A stretch of 64,000 nucleotides of DNA from Centroberyx gerrardi (GCF_048128805.1 NC_136017.1:2308508-2372507), one strand, 5' to 3'. Positions 30,823-43,426 are shown, counted from the first letter of the stretch. Made by a program: numbers and translations. The notes: generated from the sequence alone by a model not told the origin.

Positions 30823-30899
30823 TCTGCTGTTGCACTCATTGTGAGTCGCTCTGGACAGAAACACCGGCTAAACAAATACGATGTAAAAAAACAAGTCGT

Positions 30900-31530
30900 A
30901 TGTTTAACGTATGTTTCACACAGCAACAACAAAAAGTCATCGTCGTCCATTCGTTTCCTACAGAGCGGAGCGACCGGGGAAACTCGGCCGATGTGCGGAC
31001 GATCAATAAGCTCGTCGGCCGCCAACAGCCAATCAGATTTCCACAATTCCTTGTTTCCTGACTGATGTGATTTTGTTTGCAAAATGGACAAGAAGTTGAC
31101 TACAGTCACACAAAGCTCCCTAGCTCTGCCCAATTTTTATTTAATTTTCTTATTAAAATGTTCTACTTAGTCTAGTTCTAGTTTCTTTATATTATATCAC
31201 AGGAATATATGTCCAAATATCAGAGGGAAATAATTTCATTTGAAGTAAAATACTACCTATTTACATAATGTTAAAGTTGGCTGCTCCATAAAACACAAAA
31301 TCACTGTGAGAATATGCTGAAATGTATTGAATACAAATGTTATTTTTCTGGGTCAAGACTTTGTAGCTGCACCAGACCGCAACAGAGATGAAATCGGAGT
31401 CTCTCGCCCCGCCGTCACAACAGAGCGACTAATTAATCAAGTCGCTCGCAGTGTGAACGAACACGCAGGTAGAGTCGTTTTTGTCCTGAACTGAATTCAG
31501 GCAAAACCAGTACCGAGTGAAAAACTGACA
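30900..31530. repeat. dispersed repeat, copy B (pair with 26780-27620)
   Basis: See 26780-27620. Shared blocks include GATGTGCGGACGATCAATAA and the TTTGTAGCTGCACCAGACCG segment, with TAATCAAGTCGCTCGCAGTG near 31432 corresponding to ACCAAGTTGTTCACAGTG near 27537. Confidence 0.55.
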
Positions 31531-34500
31531 GCTTAAGAGATTGATGGAGCGTCAGCGGCTGACAAGGGAGGCAAACACACCTACTAGACTCAAAGTCGAG
31601 GTCGAACACATTTACATTTTAGGCAGACAGACGCTCTTATCCAGAGCCACTTAAAAGCGAGTGCAACAGTAGAATAAAGCTTCAATTCCTGGAGTCAACG
31701 AAATTACAACCGACAGCAACAAAAACCATAGACGTGTCACGTGAGAGTGAAGTGCGAGGAAAAGAAATAAAACGAGAGCTCAGGAGAGAGATAGAGGGAT
31801 ATTTTTTAAGACTCTGTGAGTGTGAATCACTATGAGAATGAGGAGCGGTGGATCATGTAAGAAGAGCAAAGCGCTATGAGGAGAAATAACAGAGCTAAGG
31901 GGAGAGAGGATATTTTTAAAAAGGTGCTCTGTAATCACTGTTGGAATGGAGAAACCCCAAACTGTAAAATGAAATCAATTATTTTGTACGGGCTGCACGG
32001 TATTTCAGCCCGGCTGCCAAACCCCGAGGATACCTGCGATTCCAGAGGCTACGGTTACACTTGTCGTTTCGATGCGACTTTTATCGTCTGATCGCGCCAG
32101 GACACATTAAGCGATCGGTCCGGCTGCACCAAAAAGAATCACACTGCTTCAAAAACAAGTAGGGAAGTGGTCGGGTGTTGTGCCTAAATTTGTATCCCCT
32201 AAAAAAAAAAAAAGGTGTTTCCCTGGCAGTGTGTCCTCGTTCTGTCCTGTTCTCAGTGTGTGTTGCTGTTTTGCCACTGCATAAGGAAATTAATAAATGA
32301 CAAGTTAATGTGTAGCTTGACAACTTCCTTGTAGAATCAATGGATAACTGTGATTTGGGATTATAAGATCGCAAAACAAGTGTGATCTCCGCTCATTATG
32401 CGGCTTTGTAATCATGTGAATTGTTTTATCATTTGAAAAACCTGGTGAAAACAATCAAGAAAAATTGAAATGATTTTTGTAATTTTTTTAACTTGGCCTG
32501 AAATCGAGCAGAAAACACTCCAACGCCAGAGGAAACATAGTTTTAGGGGAAACGAATTTTGGCACAACACCGGCTCGCATTGTGATCTGAATTCTACACA
32601 GTCTGGACTCAATCCAGTCCCAATGTTCATACAAGCAATGTGAAGAGATGGAGAGGAAGAGAGAGGGGGGGGAGTAATGCAGGAACAGATTTAAATAAAT
32701 ACAGCCACAGGAGACGTACAGCGATGTGACCGCAGAAAAAAAAAACCACACCAAAAAACATCTTTTGTATAAGAGCTCAAAAATCACGTCAAAGTGACAA
32801 GTTGAACCACAGCCAAAGATTCTCAAGTAACAAAATTTACGGTCCATCAAGGACAGCAGCTTATGAAAAAGAAAAACTGCTATCTTACTGTCCAAATTTT
32901 AAAGAATATGATCAGACAAATTACTAAAAAGCTGAGCAGCTTGTGCCACTCTCTTCTGCAGCTGAGGCTCTTCCCACTAATATTAGTCAACAAATAGTTT
33001 TCTGTACTGTTTGTCCTAGTATCATGAAAGTATCTGGTTCTGTGACACTTGGTAATGTTTATCATTTTACTGTAAAATTATAGATTCGTAACAGCCCTGT
33101 ACTGTAGTGGCTGTGGGAGCTTCTGTCCTGATTCCCTTTGCCTGGAATATTTCCAACCCACGTTCGTTTTTTTAATTGACTTCAGTCTTGCCTCCTCCTG
33201 ACCAGAGCAACAAAACTAACCCTTTTCATCTGCCGGTCACAGCGGCTGCTGAATTTTACCAGCCGACCTTTGATTTAGATCAGAACAGGACCTCCGAATG
33301 ATGACTGTAAAGGAACACAACAAAAATTCACCAGCGTTTGGCTTGTGGTAATTTTCCACCCTGCTCCGAACCAAGGCGAGGACTTAACTCTTCACTGTGC
33401 ACACCAGACGAATAAAGCCAATTACAACTGATCAGGAGAGGGGGGGGGGGGAGACATTTTCGGACCAAAGAAATCAAGGAAACAAGCTCCCAGACCAGCA
33501 CCATCATTAAGGCTGTAGATTAGCACTGAATTACACAAATCAGTTTGCATACTTATGAATGTGCCCCACAGCAGGCAAAACTGTCCTGTCTCAAACTGAT
33601 TTAAGGTCTGTGTGCTTGAGCAGTCACACAGTAAACACTGCTACAGTTTCCAGTTGATGCACAGATTTGTCTTATTTCATCAGAGCAAGCAGGAGTGGAG
33701 AAGAGGTGCAATGGACAGCAATGCAACTTGTCTGAACAATGCACATACAGTCTGTGGAGTATATACTTTAGACTAATATATAGATAACAACCTAACTATG
33801 TAGCACCAAGAAGTATTAGTAGACTGAACTGGCAACCCGGTGACAGTCTCTCCTCACTGAGCCACTAAATCACCATCTGAACTCTTTAGGTAGCGAGCTA
33901 CATTCACTTAATTAATTCCCAACCAAGCATTCAAAGCTTGTAACCCTGTGAAGTTGGCTAACATTGGCTAGCATTGGGGTAAATTAGCCATATTGTCCTG
34001 TAGCAGACTGACTTGGACACTTCAAAGTTGACAGCTACACAAGTTGGCTAGGTCGCTAGCTAGCTGGCAAGACGTTTTCCCAAAACTGGCGAGCATGTCA
34101 GTTGGTTCTGGGTCTTTCGAAACCCCACCAGAGATGCCCAACATTAGATAATAGCCAATTAGCTAGGTGAACATTAGCCAGGCTGCATATCAACTGTGCC
34201 AACATGCAAAGTGTTGCTTTATTAACGTAGCGACAAATATATCTGACATTAAAGGATATTTAGTTTACCACGGCAGGACGTGCAGCTACAACAGCAGCAG
34301 CTACGGGCCTTCGCGTTTATAAAGTGACCGTGTCAACATGCGAAATCAGTCCTGTCTGACTGTATTTTTGATGCACTGGAGAGAGCATCTGAACTAGCTG
34401 GGGGTTAGCATGCCAAGCGTCAGCTGTCTAGCGTTAGCTAACCAGCTAGCTTGTTGTAACGAAAATGAATTAGCGAGCGAGCTCGGTTACGCTAATAACG

Positions 34501-34891
34501 TTTTAGCATTTAATATGTGAACCGTAAACGGGGTCGTGCACGTAGAGCAGCAATAGCCCATATTCCGACTCCGAAATGTCGAAGTAAAAAGCAACTAGGC
34601 CCGCGTTGGCTTTCGAGCCAAGGGCCAGGCAAGGCCAGGGCCAGGCCGAGTTAGCACGGTTAGCTTAGCATGCTAACACTAAATAGCTAACAGCAGTGCA
34701 AACCGTTGCGTTGCAGAGAGCGAAGAGAGACGCTTTTCAGGCACTAACGCTTCTCGCTGTGCTAAATCACACCGTGAACACTCCTTTCTCACCCCCGGCA
34801 TCCCCGCTCATGCGTATCGGTGTTAAAACGGTGGAATGAGCGAGCAACAGTGCGTTTCTGACCTTTACAAAAATAAGAATAAGAAGCCTAC

Positions 34892-34985
34892 CCATTAGTT
34901 CACTGCCTCTGCTGGTTCTCCTACACTGGGATATTGGAGATGATGGAGAGCCGCACTGCGCATGCGCGGCAGGAGCAGCCAGATG
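34892..34985 (-). promoter_or_regulatory. mbd5: candidate mbd5 promoter and non-coding exon 1 with NRF1 site
   Basis: GCGCATGCGC (34958-34967) is a perfect NRF1-type palindrome, typical of CpG promoters. Reading leftward, a plausible donor AATGG|GTAGGC ends a candidate exon at 34892. CpG enrichment extends to about 34400-34850. Assignment to mbd5 is an inference from orientation and from head-to-head placement with orc4. Confidence 0.5.
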
Positions 34986-35121
34986 GGAGAGGTGATGCAT
35001 GTTTCCTCCAGAGCTCAGATACATGAGACCTGCATGTCAAAAGTTATGAATAAAATAATGAAAAATGGAGCACAATGAAATATTTTTGGTGGAATGACTC
35101 ACACAGAGCTGGAGCCTACAG

Positions 35122-35360
35122 CAGTGGTTCCCAACCTGGGGTCCGGGGACCTCCAGGGGTCCTGAGGGGGTTCAGGGGGATCCCTCACAAAATGAGGAAT
35201 GGTTTAATGTCACTGTTTCACTCACTACACTTTAGCACAATGGGACAGTGTCTTTAAATTTGGCCATTTTCATGCCAAAACAATTCCAAAAAATTACAAA
35301 TATTCAGCATTTCCCCCAGATTTGTATTCCTTTCAAGCTGGAAAAGCCTCAGAAACAGCA
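35122..35360. mobile_element. hAT-like element fragment (CAGTGGTTCCCAACC)
   Basis: It begins CAGTGGTTCCCAACCTGGGG, followed by the GGTCC-rich sub-terminal block also seen at 44652-44982 and 62846-63191. The body then departs from those copies and shares sequence with 24525-24640. The right end was not found. Confidence 0.6.
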
Positions 35361-35756
35361 TTTGAACCAAGAATAATAATTAATAACAATAAAATCATAT
35401 TCATGCATCAATAAACCCAAATCTACTCAGGTTAAGGGCTTCCCATGAATATCCACTGTTGAATTGATCCATTATAAATCAAAAATATAATCAAATAAAC
35501 TGCAACACATCCATCATGTTGGTGGTAGGTGACTGACTGGCTGATATCTGATTTTATTTATTTTATTTTTTATTTAAAAAGGCGAATTTCATACCAGACT
35601 ATATCGGTCTAACTAGTTGTTTTCATCCCATCTATAGTACAGACAGTTATGCAAATGTATACTTAAACATAACTGACCATAAAGTTCTGCTAGTTTGATG
35701 TTCCTTATAAAAAAATCTGTAAAATCTGGTATATATGGTAAGATCAAACAGCACAT

Positions 35757-35870
35757 GCCAGGTAACCAGGTAAGTCCCAGTTAAACCAGGTAAGTCCCAC
35801 TTAAACCAGGTAAGTCCCACTTAAACCAGGTAAGTCCCATTTAAACCAGGTAAGTCCCACTTAAATTAAA
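35757..35870 (+). repeat. 20-bp tandem repeat containing five splice-donor motifs
   Basis: Five copies of AACCAGGTAAGTCCCACTTA, 20 bp each, with one or two changes. Each copy holds CAGGTAAGT, the exact complement of the U1 snRNA 5' end. It lies in the mbd5-orc4 spacer, about 2.8 kb upstream of orc4 on the same strand. Confidence 0.95.
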
Positions 35871-36479
35871 AATGTATTTTTCAAGGAGACCTGGTAGCAG
35901 CACAGGAAGATCCAGACAGACAGGGCAGCATGTAAAATATATATAAAAATACAATATAACAAATATAACAAAGTATGAAATATAATACAGTAGAAAGCAG
36001 TGAACAGAAGAGAGAGGAAGGACAGTGAAGAGAAAGAAAGAGAGAAATATGTATGTATATGCATGTGTTTTTATCTGATAATGTAATATTCAAAGGGGAA
36101 ACATTCATCATACGTTCAGATATTACACTTTTGAAAACTCAACCTTCCTGTTAATGTAATAAAACCCAATGATGTCATAATAAACATGTTAACAGGAAAA
36201 AGTGATTGTGTTAATAGCAGGTAATCTGTATTGCATTAATGGGAAATTTATAACATCAACATGATTATTTCACTATTAGCTGCAAATTGTTCTGATGTTA
36301 GTGATTAATGGCGTTAATGGGAAGATATTACATTAACATTTGTAACATCTGTTGTCTCACCTCTACTCTCTCTGCTCTGGTTCACCAACACTTATGAAAA
36401 AGACTGATAGTAATCATATAATAACTTTTATATGATACAAATATGACAACAAAACTGCAAGTCCTTATGGCAATATTAT

Positions 36480-36670
36480 AGGAACATTGTAGTGATACTG
36501 TAGGAGTTATAAAATACCAAAAAGTACCATAAGGTCATACATAAACTTACCATTGAGTACCATAGAAACACAAGTCCCTATAGGAATATTATAGTGATAC
36601 CATAGGAGATAAAGTAGACATACTAATCCACAAATCACTATAGGAATATTATAGGAATACTAGAAAATAC
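36480..36670. repeat. degenerate TATAGGAATATT repeats
   Basis: Several TATAGGAATATTATAGTGAT-like units. Reversed, they resemble the kif5c intron 1 minisatellite and the motifs at 2746-3130, suggesting one dispersed AT-rich family. Confidence 0.55.
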
Positions 36671-36770
36671 ATTTACTGGAGCAAATGTGTGGGCTAGCTG
36701 AGAGCAGCTGAAAGTAAAAGAAAACCTAACATTTAAATGGTCGCTAGGGATTTACTGGGTGGTTGCTAGG

Positions 36771-37120
36771 GTGTTACTAAGTGGTTTCTATGGTAATTCT
36801 AGGTGGTTCCTAGGGTGTAGTTGGTTGCTAGGGTGTAATAAGTGGTTTCTATGGTAATTCTAGGTGGTTCCTAGGGTGTAGTTGGTTGCTAGGGTGTAAT
36901 AAGTGGTTTCTATGGTAATTCTAGGTGGTTCCTAGGGTGTAGTTGGTTGCTAGGGTGTAATAAGTGGTTTCTATGGTAATTCTAGGTGGTTCCTAGGGTG
37001 TAGTTGGTTGCTAGGGTGTAATAAGTGGTTTCTATGGTAATTCTAGGTGGTTCCTAGGGTGTAGTTGGTTGCTAGGGTGTAATAAGTGGTTGCTATGGTG
37101 TTTCTAGGTGGTTCCAGTAG
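36771..37120. repeat. 61-bp minisatellite
   Basis: Five nearly identical 61-bp units (GGTTGCTAGGGTGTAATAAG, then TGGTTTCTATGGTAATTCTA, then GGTGGTTCCTAGGGTGTAGT). Successive copies at 36818-37080 are almost without difference. Related, shorter GGTTGCTAGGG steps lead in from about 36740. Not coding. Confidence 0.95.
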
Positions 37121-37944
37121 CAGTACTAGTAGCAGCAGTAGGAGGAGGAACATTACAGTGTTTTTTCCTCTGACTAGCTGGAAAAATCCTGATGAATAAC
37201 CACCAGCAACTACTACTGAGCTGCTCTTGAGCAAGGCACTGAACCCCAGCTGCTGCTGCATGGAGCTCCCAGGTCAGACTGAATGTAAGGGTATAAATAT
37301 GGAATATGAATATGAAACAGGGTGTTCACACTCAGCAAAACCTTTCCCTGAATAAATAAAGGTTGTAAAGCTTCCAATGGGAGTCCAGCCGTCTGAAGGA
37401 AAATGGATTAAAGAGCCTCAGAGCGCAGATGCTTGAGTTTTGTCTGAAGGTCAAACCTGAGTTCAGTTAATTCAGTGTAAAGGAGGCTTTGTGTTTTTAA
37501 AGGGGAAACACACAAACTGTATTTACACTTTCGATTTCATTTGATTTGTTTTACTTTCAAACCATTACAAAAACTCACAAGCTACTTTCACTATTTCACC
37601 AGCCAAACTGGATTTTTAGAAAATGAAAATCCTTCACAAGCGGCTGGTTTGATGTCCCTCTGATTTAAATCAGTGTTGAAACTCGAGATAACATGAAAGT
37701 CTAGTGCTGCATTTGACTTTTATCTGTGCAGTTAGTTAGACTTTCTGTCCAATCAGCTTCCACCGTGAGAGAATGATTTTGTTTTGTTCCTGCTGCTATC
37801 TACAGTATGAACACTGCTGTCACAGATCAATACCTTCACCCAGTCTTTCACTTCTATTCTATTCTACTTTACAGTCTGTGGTTCTAACGTGATTTAACAG
37901 TTAGAAAAGACATTTACCAATTGTTTCATCACATCCTGTATATT

Positions 37945-38600
37945 GGTTAATGCCTATTCTATTCTATTCTATTCTACAGTGACATCATATGGCCTAACGG
38001 TTTTTCTATTCTATTCTATTGTAACATGTGATATAGCTGCTATTCTATTATATTCTATTGTAACATGTGATATAGCTGCTATTCTATTCTATTCTATTGT
38101 AACATGTGATATAGCTGCTATTCTATTCTATTGTAACATGTAATATAACTGTTATTCTATTATATTCTATTGTAACATGTGATATAGCTGTTATTCTATT
38201 CTATTGTAACATATAATATAACTGTTATTCTATTCTATTCTATTATATTATATTGTAACATGTGATATAGCTGTTATTCTATTCTATTGTAACATATAAT
38301 ATAACTGTTATTCTATTCTATTCTATTCTATTATATTGTAACATGTGATGTAGCTGTTATTCTATTCTATTGTAACGTGATATAGGTGTTATTCTATTCT
38401 ATTCTAACATGTGATGTAGCTGTTATTCTATTCTATTCTATTCTGTTGTAACATGTGATATAACTGTTCTACTCTATACTGTTCTATTCTATTCCATTCT
38501 TACTTGATTTTACAATTAGAACAGACATTTACAAATTGTTTCATCACATGCTGTTTATTGGTAAATGTCGATTCTATTCTATTCTATTCTATTCTATTCT
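37945..38600. repeat. (ATTCT)n pentanucleotide array with interspersed 20-bp motif
   Basis: ATTCT runs alternate with TGTAACATGTGATATAGCTG about a dozen times. The array ends in a pure (ATTCT)6-like run at 38571-38600, directly beside the orc4 promoter. Confidence 0.95.
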
Positions 38601-38742
38601 GGTTCTGCCGCTCCAGCCAATCATGAAAGGAGTTGCAGTCTAATCCGGAAGTGGTTGTATGGGAAGGGAAGTGTCGTTGGTAGGATTCCCGCGAAGATTG
38701 AGACAGTTCAGCACTGTGTTAGATGATTATTGATTGAACCAG
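38601..38742 (+). promoter_or_regulatory. orc4: orc4 core promoter and non-coding exon 1
   Basis: A CCAAT box (38617-38621) and an ETS-type CCGGAAGT (38645-38652) lie just before a sequence ending ACCAG|GTATGT (donor at 38743). This fits a TATA-less housekeeping promoter and a short 5' UTR exon. The next exon begins at 39776 after TGCTGTCTAG. The transcription start within 38650-38700 is not resolved. Confidence 0.7.
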
Positions 38743-38930
38743 GTATGTCTGCATATTGATTTGTATTGATAGACTGTTAGACTAATGATACATACTGGAT
38801 CTAATCTAGATGAACTGTCGTGTTGCTCCTGCAGCGCGCTGCTAGCTAGCCGCGATACGTGCCGTGCTCAAAAGTCTGAAGAGAACGTGGCACCAAACTA
38901 CATTCATTAAATATGGCAGAGCAATGCCTC

Positions 38931-39294
38931 CTTGCTTATCGGCAAACATGTATACGTCCTAGGACACGACTTAAGACAATATCTGAACAATTAGGAGCCA
39001 CTCTTCAATTCGGCATACATATCATCTACTAAGGCAGCATTTATTTTAATGAAATTTCAAGTTTTTAAGTGGTTCGCCGGTTATTCCAACAATCTTCTTT
39101 CACTAAAATAACGTTAACGTTACACCGCAGAGGGCGTTCGCAAAAAGCGTGAACCAGTTATTAAGATTAAATTGTATTGAGATAAGGGCTGATTGGTGTA
39201 TTATCTGCATGCCGAATTGAAGAGTGGCGCATAACAATTCGTTAAAAGCCATAAATATTTTTACATAATGTATGTACGCTTGCCGATAAGCAAG
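38931..39294. mobile_element. fold-back (inverted-repeat) element in orc4 intron 1
   Basis: CTTGCTTATCGGCAA (38931-38945) is the exact inverse of 39280-39294. GCCACTCTTCAATTCGGCAT (38997-39016) is the exact inverse of 39209-39228. The gap between the two blocks is 51 bp on each side, so the arms are symmetric. The centre is about 190 bp with no coding potential. The family was not recognised. Confidence 0.85.
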
Positions 39295-39439
39295 ACCATA
39301 TTAAGTTGTCGCATTTTTTAATGGAGTTTGGCCTGAAGTGCTCTCCATGCAAGAGAACGGTCTGTATCGGGGCTAAGGGAGTAGTAGCCAGTAAAGCTAG
39401 CTATTCTAGGTGAGTCCAGACTTTTGAAGGACTCCTGGA

Positions 39440-39716
39440 TAGATAAACACACGACCAAGAACCCTGTTCCTGAAGGTTTTACTGCTGCATGATTTAACAC
39501 AGAACTGCACCGCTGCTGATGCTGGAGGAGATTAGGTAACAGCGGGGAGAGTAAAACTAGGCTCAAAATAACCATACTTACACATTCTCTCATTCTCTGC
39601 TGTTGAATGTAATAATAATTATCAAACTGAACTTTTCCCTAATTTCCCGGAGACTCCCTGGAATCCCCTCAGTGACCCCCGGAGGGCCCTGGACCGCACT
39701 TTGGGAACCACTGAGC
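39440..39716. mobile_element. hAT-like element fragment ending GGGAACCACTG
   Basis: The right end TTTGGGAACCACTG, with a GGACC-rich sub-terminal block, is the inverse of the CAGTGGTTCCC terminus seen elsewhere in the window. The left limit is uncertain. It lies 60 bp before the orc4 coding exon 1 acceptor. Confidence 0.5.
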
Positions 39717-39775
39717 TGACCTGTCTAATCTGTTTTGACAAACTGACGACATGCTCTGTCTGTGTTGCTGTCTAG

Positions 39776-39847
39776 CTTCCCATCATCATCATGAGTAAGA
39801 GGAAGGTGGAAGACACTTCTCTGCCTATAGGAGAATGCATCTCACAG
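39776..39847 (+). CDS. orc4: orc4 exon 2 (coding exon 1)
   Basis: The acceptor is TGTCTAG, then 15 nt of 5' UTR, then ATG at 39791 and [19 protein letters not shown]. The donor is GTTTGA in phase 0. The coding part is 39791-39847. Confidence 0.93.
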
Positions 39848-42800
39848 GTTTGAATTATTCTCTACTAACTTCCTTAATATTTAGTTACTAGTTTAGTACT
39901 TATGATCATTCATGCCACTCATGACTATGCTAATAACCTGTATTGTTGCAAGATATGTCAGTGTAGCTTCTTTGTAATTAGGCCATGCAACAGTTGAAGA
40001 GTTTCTCTCCAAAATGAAATATCCACCTTTTAAGAGAAGTGACACAAACGCTCACAACATGATTGCTGATATTAAGTAAAACTCACTTTTAGCTATTTTA
40101 ACACCTTCTCCTACCAACTATTAACGTTTTGCAAGATAGAATCTCCTGTGTTTTTGTACTATCTGGTGCTGAATTTCAGGTGACTTTTAAAAAAATGGAT
40201 ATATCCCGTTAGAGTTTTGGACTGAAACTCTCAGCTGAGTTAGTTTGTTTTCCGTCTCCAGGTTCAGAGGATTTTGCGGGAGCGGCTTTGCCACCAGCAG
40301 CTGCCGGACAGAGCGGAGGGAGTGGAGGCTCAGCACAAGTACGTTTATTTTACTGATGTTGGTCAGAGAGTCCAAGATCATTTCACTTTTCACTTTTCAC
40401 GTGTTTTGAAGTGATTCTTACTCTTTTGACTCTAAATCTGCTGCTGCTGTCCCTTGGGACTTCTGTGGATAAATAATGGCTTTATATATAAAATTTAAAA
40501 AAAGTAGTATTGTTTAACTTCAGTGCTTCATACAGGCTTTTTACATGTGTGTCCCTGTCTTGTTATGGACTGCGTTTTGATGCCGAAGAATTTGATTTCA
40601 TTTGAATCAAGAGTCATGTAAGATCTAGGACATTTCCAGTCTTAGTTGATGACAGTGTTGCCATAAAAATCTAAAAATAAGAATAAAACAATAATAAAAT
40701 GCTTGTACCACATGTGCTCAATAATAACTTGATCTTTAGAGTATTTTTAAGCAAAGTTACAAGGGCTGTAAAGGAAAAAATTTGAAAAAAAAGCACATTA
40801 CTAATCATCTCAAGCTTCCTACACAGATATAGAAAGTCTGTAAATGTATGGAAAAGGAATTTGGTGATTTCCGGCTCTTGATAAGTTTAGAAATTACACA
40901 AAACTTTAGGAAAATAATAGGAACATATTGTACTGTCATGATGTACACGTGTTCTGTGATTTTTGACTCTAAATCTGATTTCCCCGAGTCAGTCGGGGAA
41001 AGATGACTGTCGGCATAAATTATACAAAAATACACCAAAATCTTTATATCAGAAATGAACATTTGGAGAAAAAGTGTGTAGTTTGGAACTGCAGGAGCGT
41101 TTTCATGTGATGAAGGAAGACTGAAGCTCTCAGTGAGTTTGACCCAGTTCAGACTCTGCTGAAGAACTCTGTCCCAGTTTGGAGGCTGGAGAAGCTCCAG
41201 TTCCCCGCTGACTCTAGCAGAGGAGCATCATGGGTATTGTAGTCACTAAGGACAAAGCTGAAAATAGCCCCAAACAACAGCCACATTAATGACACGTTCA
41301 CATCAGAGGTGTGACCAAGTGAACTTTGCTCGAGTCCCAAGTCAGTCTCAAGTCCTGAGGCACAAGTCCAAGTCATTAATGTCAAGTCTCAAGTCTAAAT
41401 GTAGAACAGCAAGTCAAGTCAGATCAAATCAAGAGTCCAGTATCAATTTAATATCTTAAAGAAAACTAAATATCTAGGACTTTTCAATGCAATATGGTTT
41501 TAATAGGATAAAAACTTGGTAAGAGCATCATGAGTTTGATTTCTATAATCAGTTTCAACTTCAATAAATTCAATCATTCCATACAAATTCAGAAAACAGA
41601 ATTTAAATTCAGTCGTCCGCTGGAACAAATCTCATCACTTTCAATCTAAGTCATTTACACAAACACAAGATCTCAAGTCAAGACTTTAGAAACCTTTTCA
41701 AGTCATCAAAGTACAAGTCAGAGTCAAGTCCCAAGTCACCAGAACCCAAGTCAAGTCAAGTCTCAAGTCTTCTCTTCATGCATCAAGTCAAGTCTCAAGA
41801 TGTTGAAACTGTGACTCGAGTCCAAGTCATGTGACTCGAGTCCTCACCTCTGGTTTACACGAACTGCAGACCAAGATAATAAAAATGTAAATAAAAAATA
41901 AAAATTCTCAGTTGTGTTCACACACAGGGCCGGGTGATATGGTTTAAATCAATATCATGATAATCATAAAGATATTTTTCGATATCTATAATATATATCA
42001 CAGTACTCAGTAGTCTCACGTATGCAAAATCACGTTAAATAATCAAATTAATGTTCATCCCATTGAACTGAATGGTAATGTTTGGTGTGACGTCAAACGA
42101 AACCGAAATTTTCAAATAATATTCCCAACATATCTCATTTTATTATTATCATTTTTAAATAAAATGTGTTTGTCAGTTCAGACAGCAGAATTGTGTGTCA
42201 TGATTTCCCCAAATCACCATATCATCACATCAAAGACGATAAATGATAATATTGAATTATCGCCCAGCTCTAATTCACACTAATTCAACCAAAAGCGAGT
42301 AATATCTGCTGTAGTTTGTTTACGGTTGATTTTAAATTCATAAATAAAAATGATTTGGGATTTTTCCAGTAAGTTAAACACACGAATGCTTCCAAGCTGC
42401 AGCGAGGAGGAGATCCGATTCTTCCGCTTCTTCTGAAATGCCGTAAAACGTGCTTTTCTGGCCGAGAAGAGCATTATGGGTATTGTAGTAAAAACAAAAC
42501 GGACCTGTGTGTTTTCAGACACCTGCTGGAGCTGCTGAGGCGGACGGCGGTTCACGGAGAGAGCAACTCGGTGCTGATCGTCGGTCCGAGAGGAGCCGGG
42601 AAAACAACGGTGCAGTAAACACACCGCTAGAGGGGGATTATGGGTAAAATTTGAACGGTACGATTCGATACCTGATCTGAGGTTCAGGATACGATGTGAT
42701 CAATAAAAGTTCAGTGACAACAAAGTCTGACTGAGCAGAATTCTGTTTATTTCTGAGACTCAGATCTTTCCTGCGATGCCATTGGCTGCTAGAATGTAAA

Positions 42801-43387
42801 CAACAATTTAAAAATGTCATTACAAAGTGACAATAATAATAATAATAATAATAATTCATGTTCCTGACAGCAGAATAACATGGAGCTGATATCACCATTC
42901 ATGTTCCTGACACACCATACAGACTGACATGTTTTCTATTGAGATATGTTGAATTTTGATATTTCGTCCCGTCACTGCCTGTGTTTTTGTTTTCTAGTTG
43001 TATCTGTTTATCTCTTGTATTATCCTTTTATTCCTATTTTTCTTTCCTTCTTTCTTTCTCTTTTCCCTCATTTCTTTGTTTCTAACTGTTTTTTGGTCTT
43101 TCTTTTTTGTCTCTTTTTGTCTTTCTTTGTTTCTGTCTTTCTTTCTGTCTTTGTTTCTTTCTGTCTTTGTTTCTTTCTGTCTTTCTTTCTGTCTGTCTTT
43201 CTTTCTGTCTGTCTTTCTGTCTTTCTGTCTTTCTTTCTGTCTTTGTTTCTTTCTGTCTTTGTTTCTTTCTGTCTTTCTTTCTGTCTGTCTTTCTTTCTGT
43301 CTTTGTTTCTTTCTGTCTTTGTTTCTTTCTGTCTTTCTTTCTGTCTGTCTTTCTTTCTGTCTGTCTTTCTGTCTTTCTTTCTTTCTG

Positions 43388-43426
<39 letters not shown>

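Larger units (their letters stand above)
27849..34891 (-). other. mbd5: mbd5 5' UTR intron(s)
   Basis: No coding exon was recognised. By analogy with mammalian MBD5, which has several 5' non-coding exons, this is 5' UTR intron sequence. It is CpG-rich near 27950-28080 and holds the SINE copies at 29790-29955 and 30145-30262, a LINE tail (30558-30822), dispersed repeat copy B (30900-31530), ACCAGCCAC-type DNA (33200-33400) and a stretch unusually rich in CTAG/GCTAGC (33900-34700). Confidence 0.55.

Noticed and set aside
36771..37120. Possible CRISPR-like array
   Set aside because: Repeats are contiguous 61-bp minisatellite units without distinct spacers, and the genome is vertebrate.
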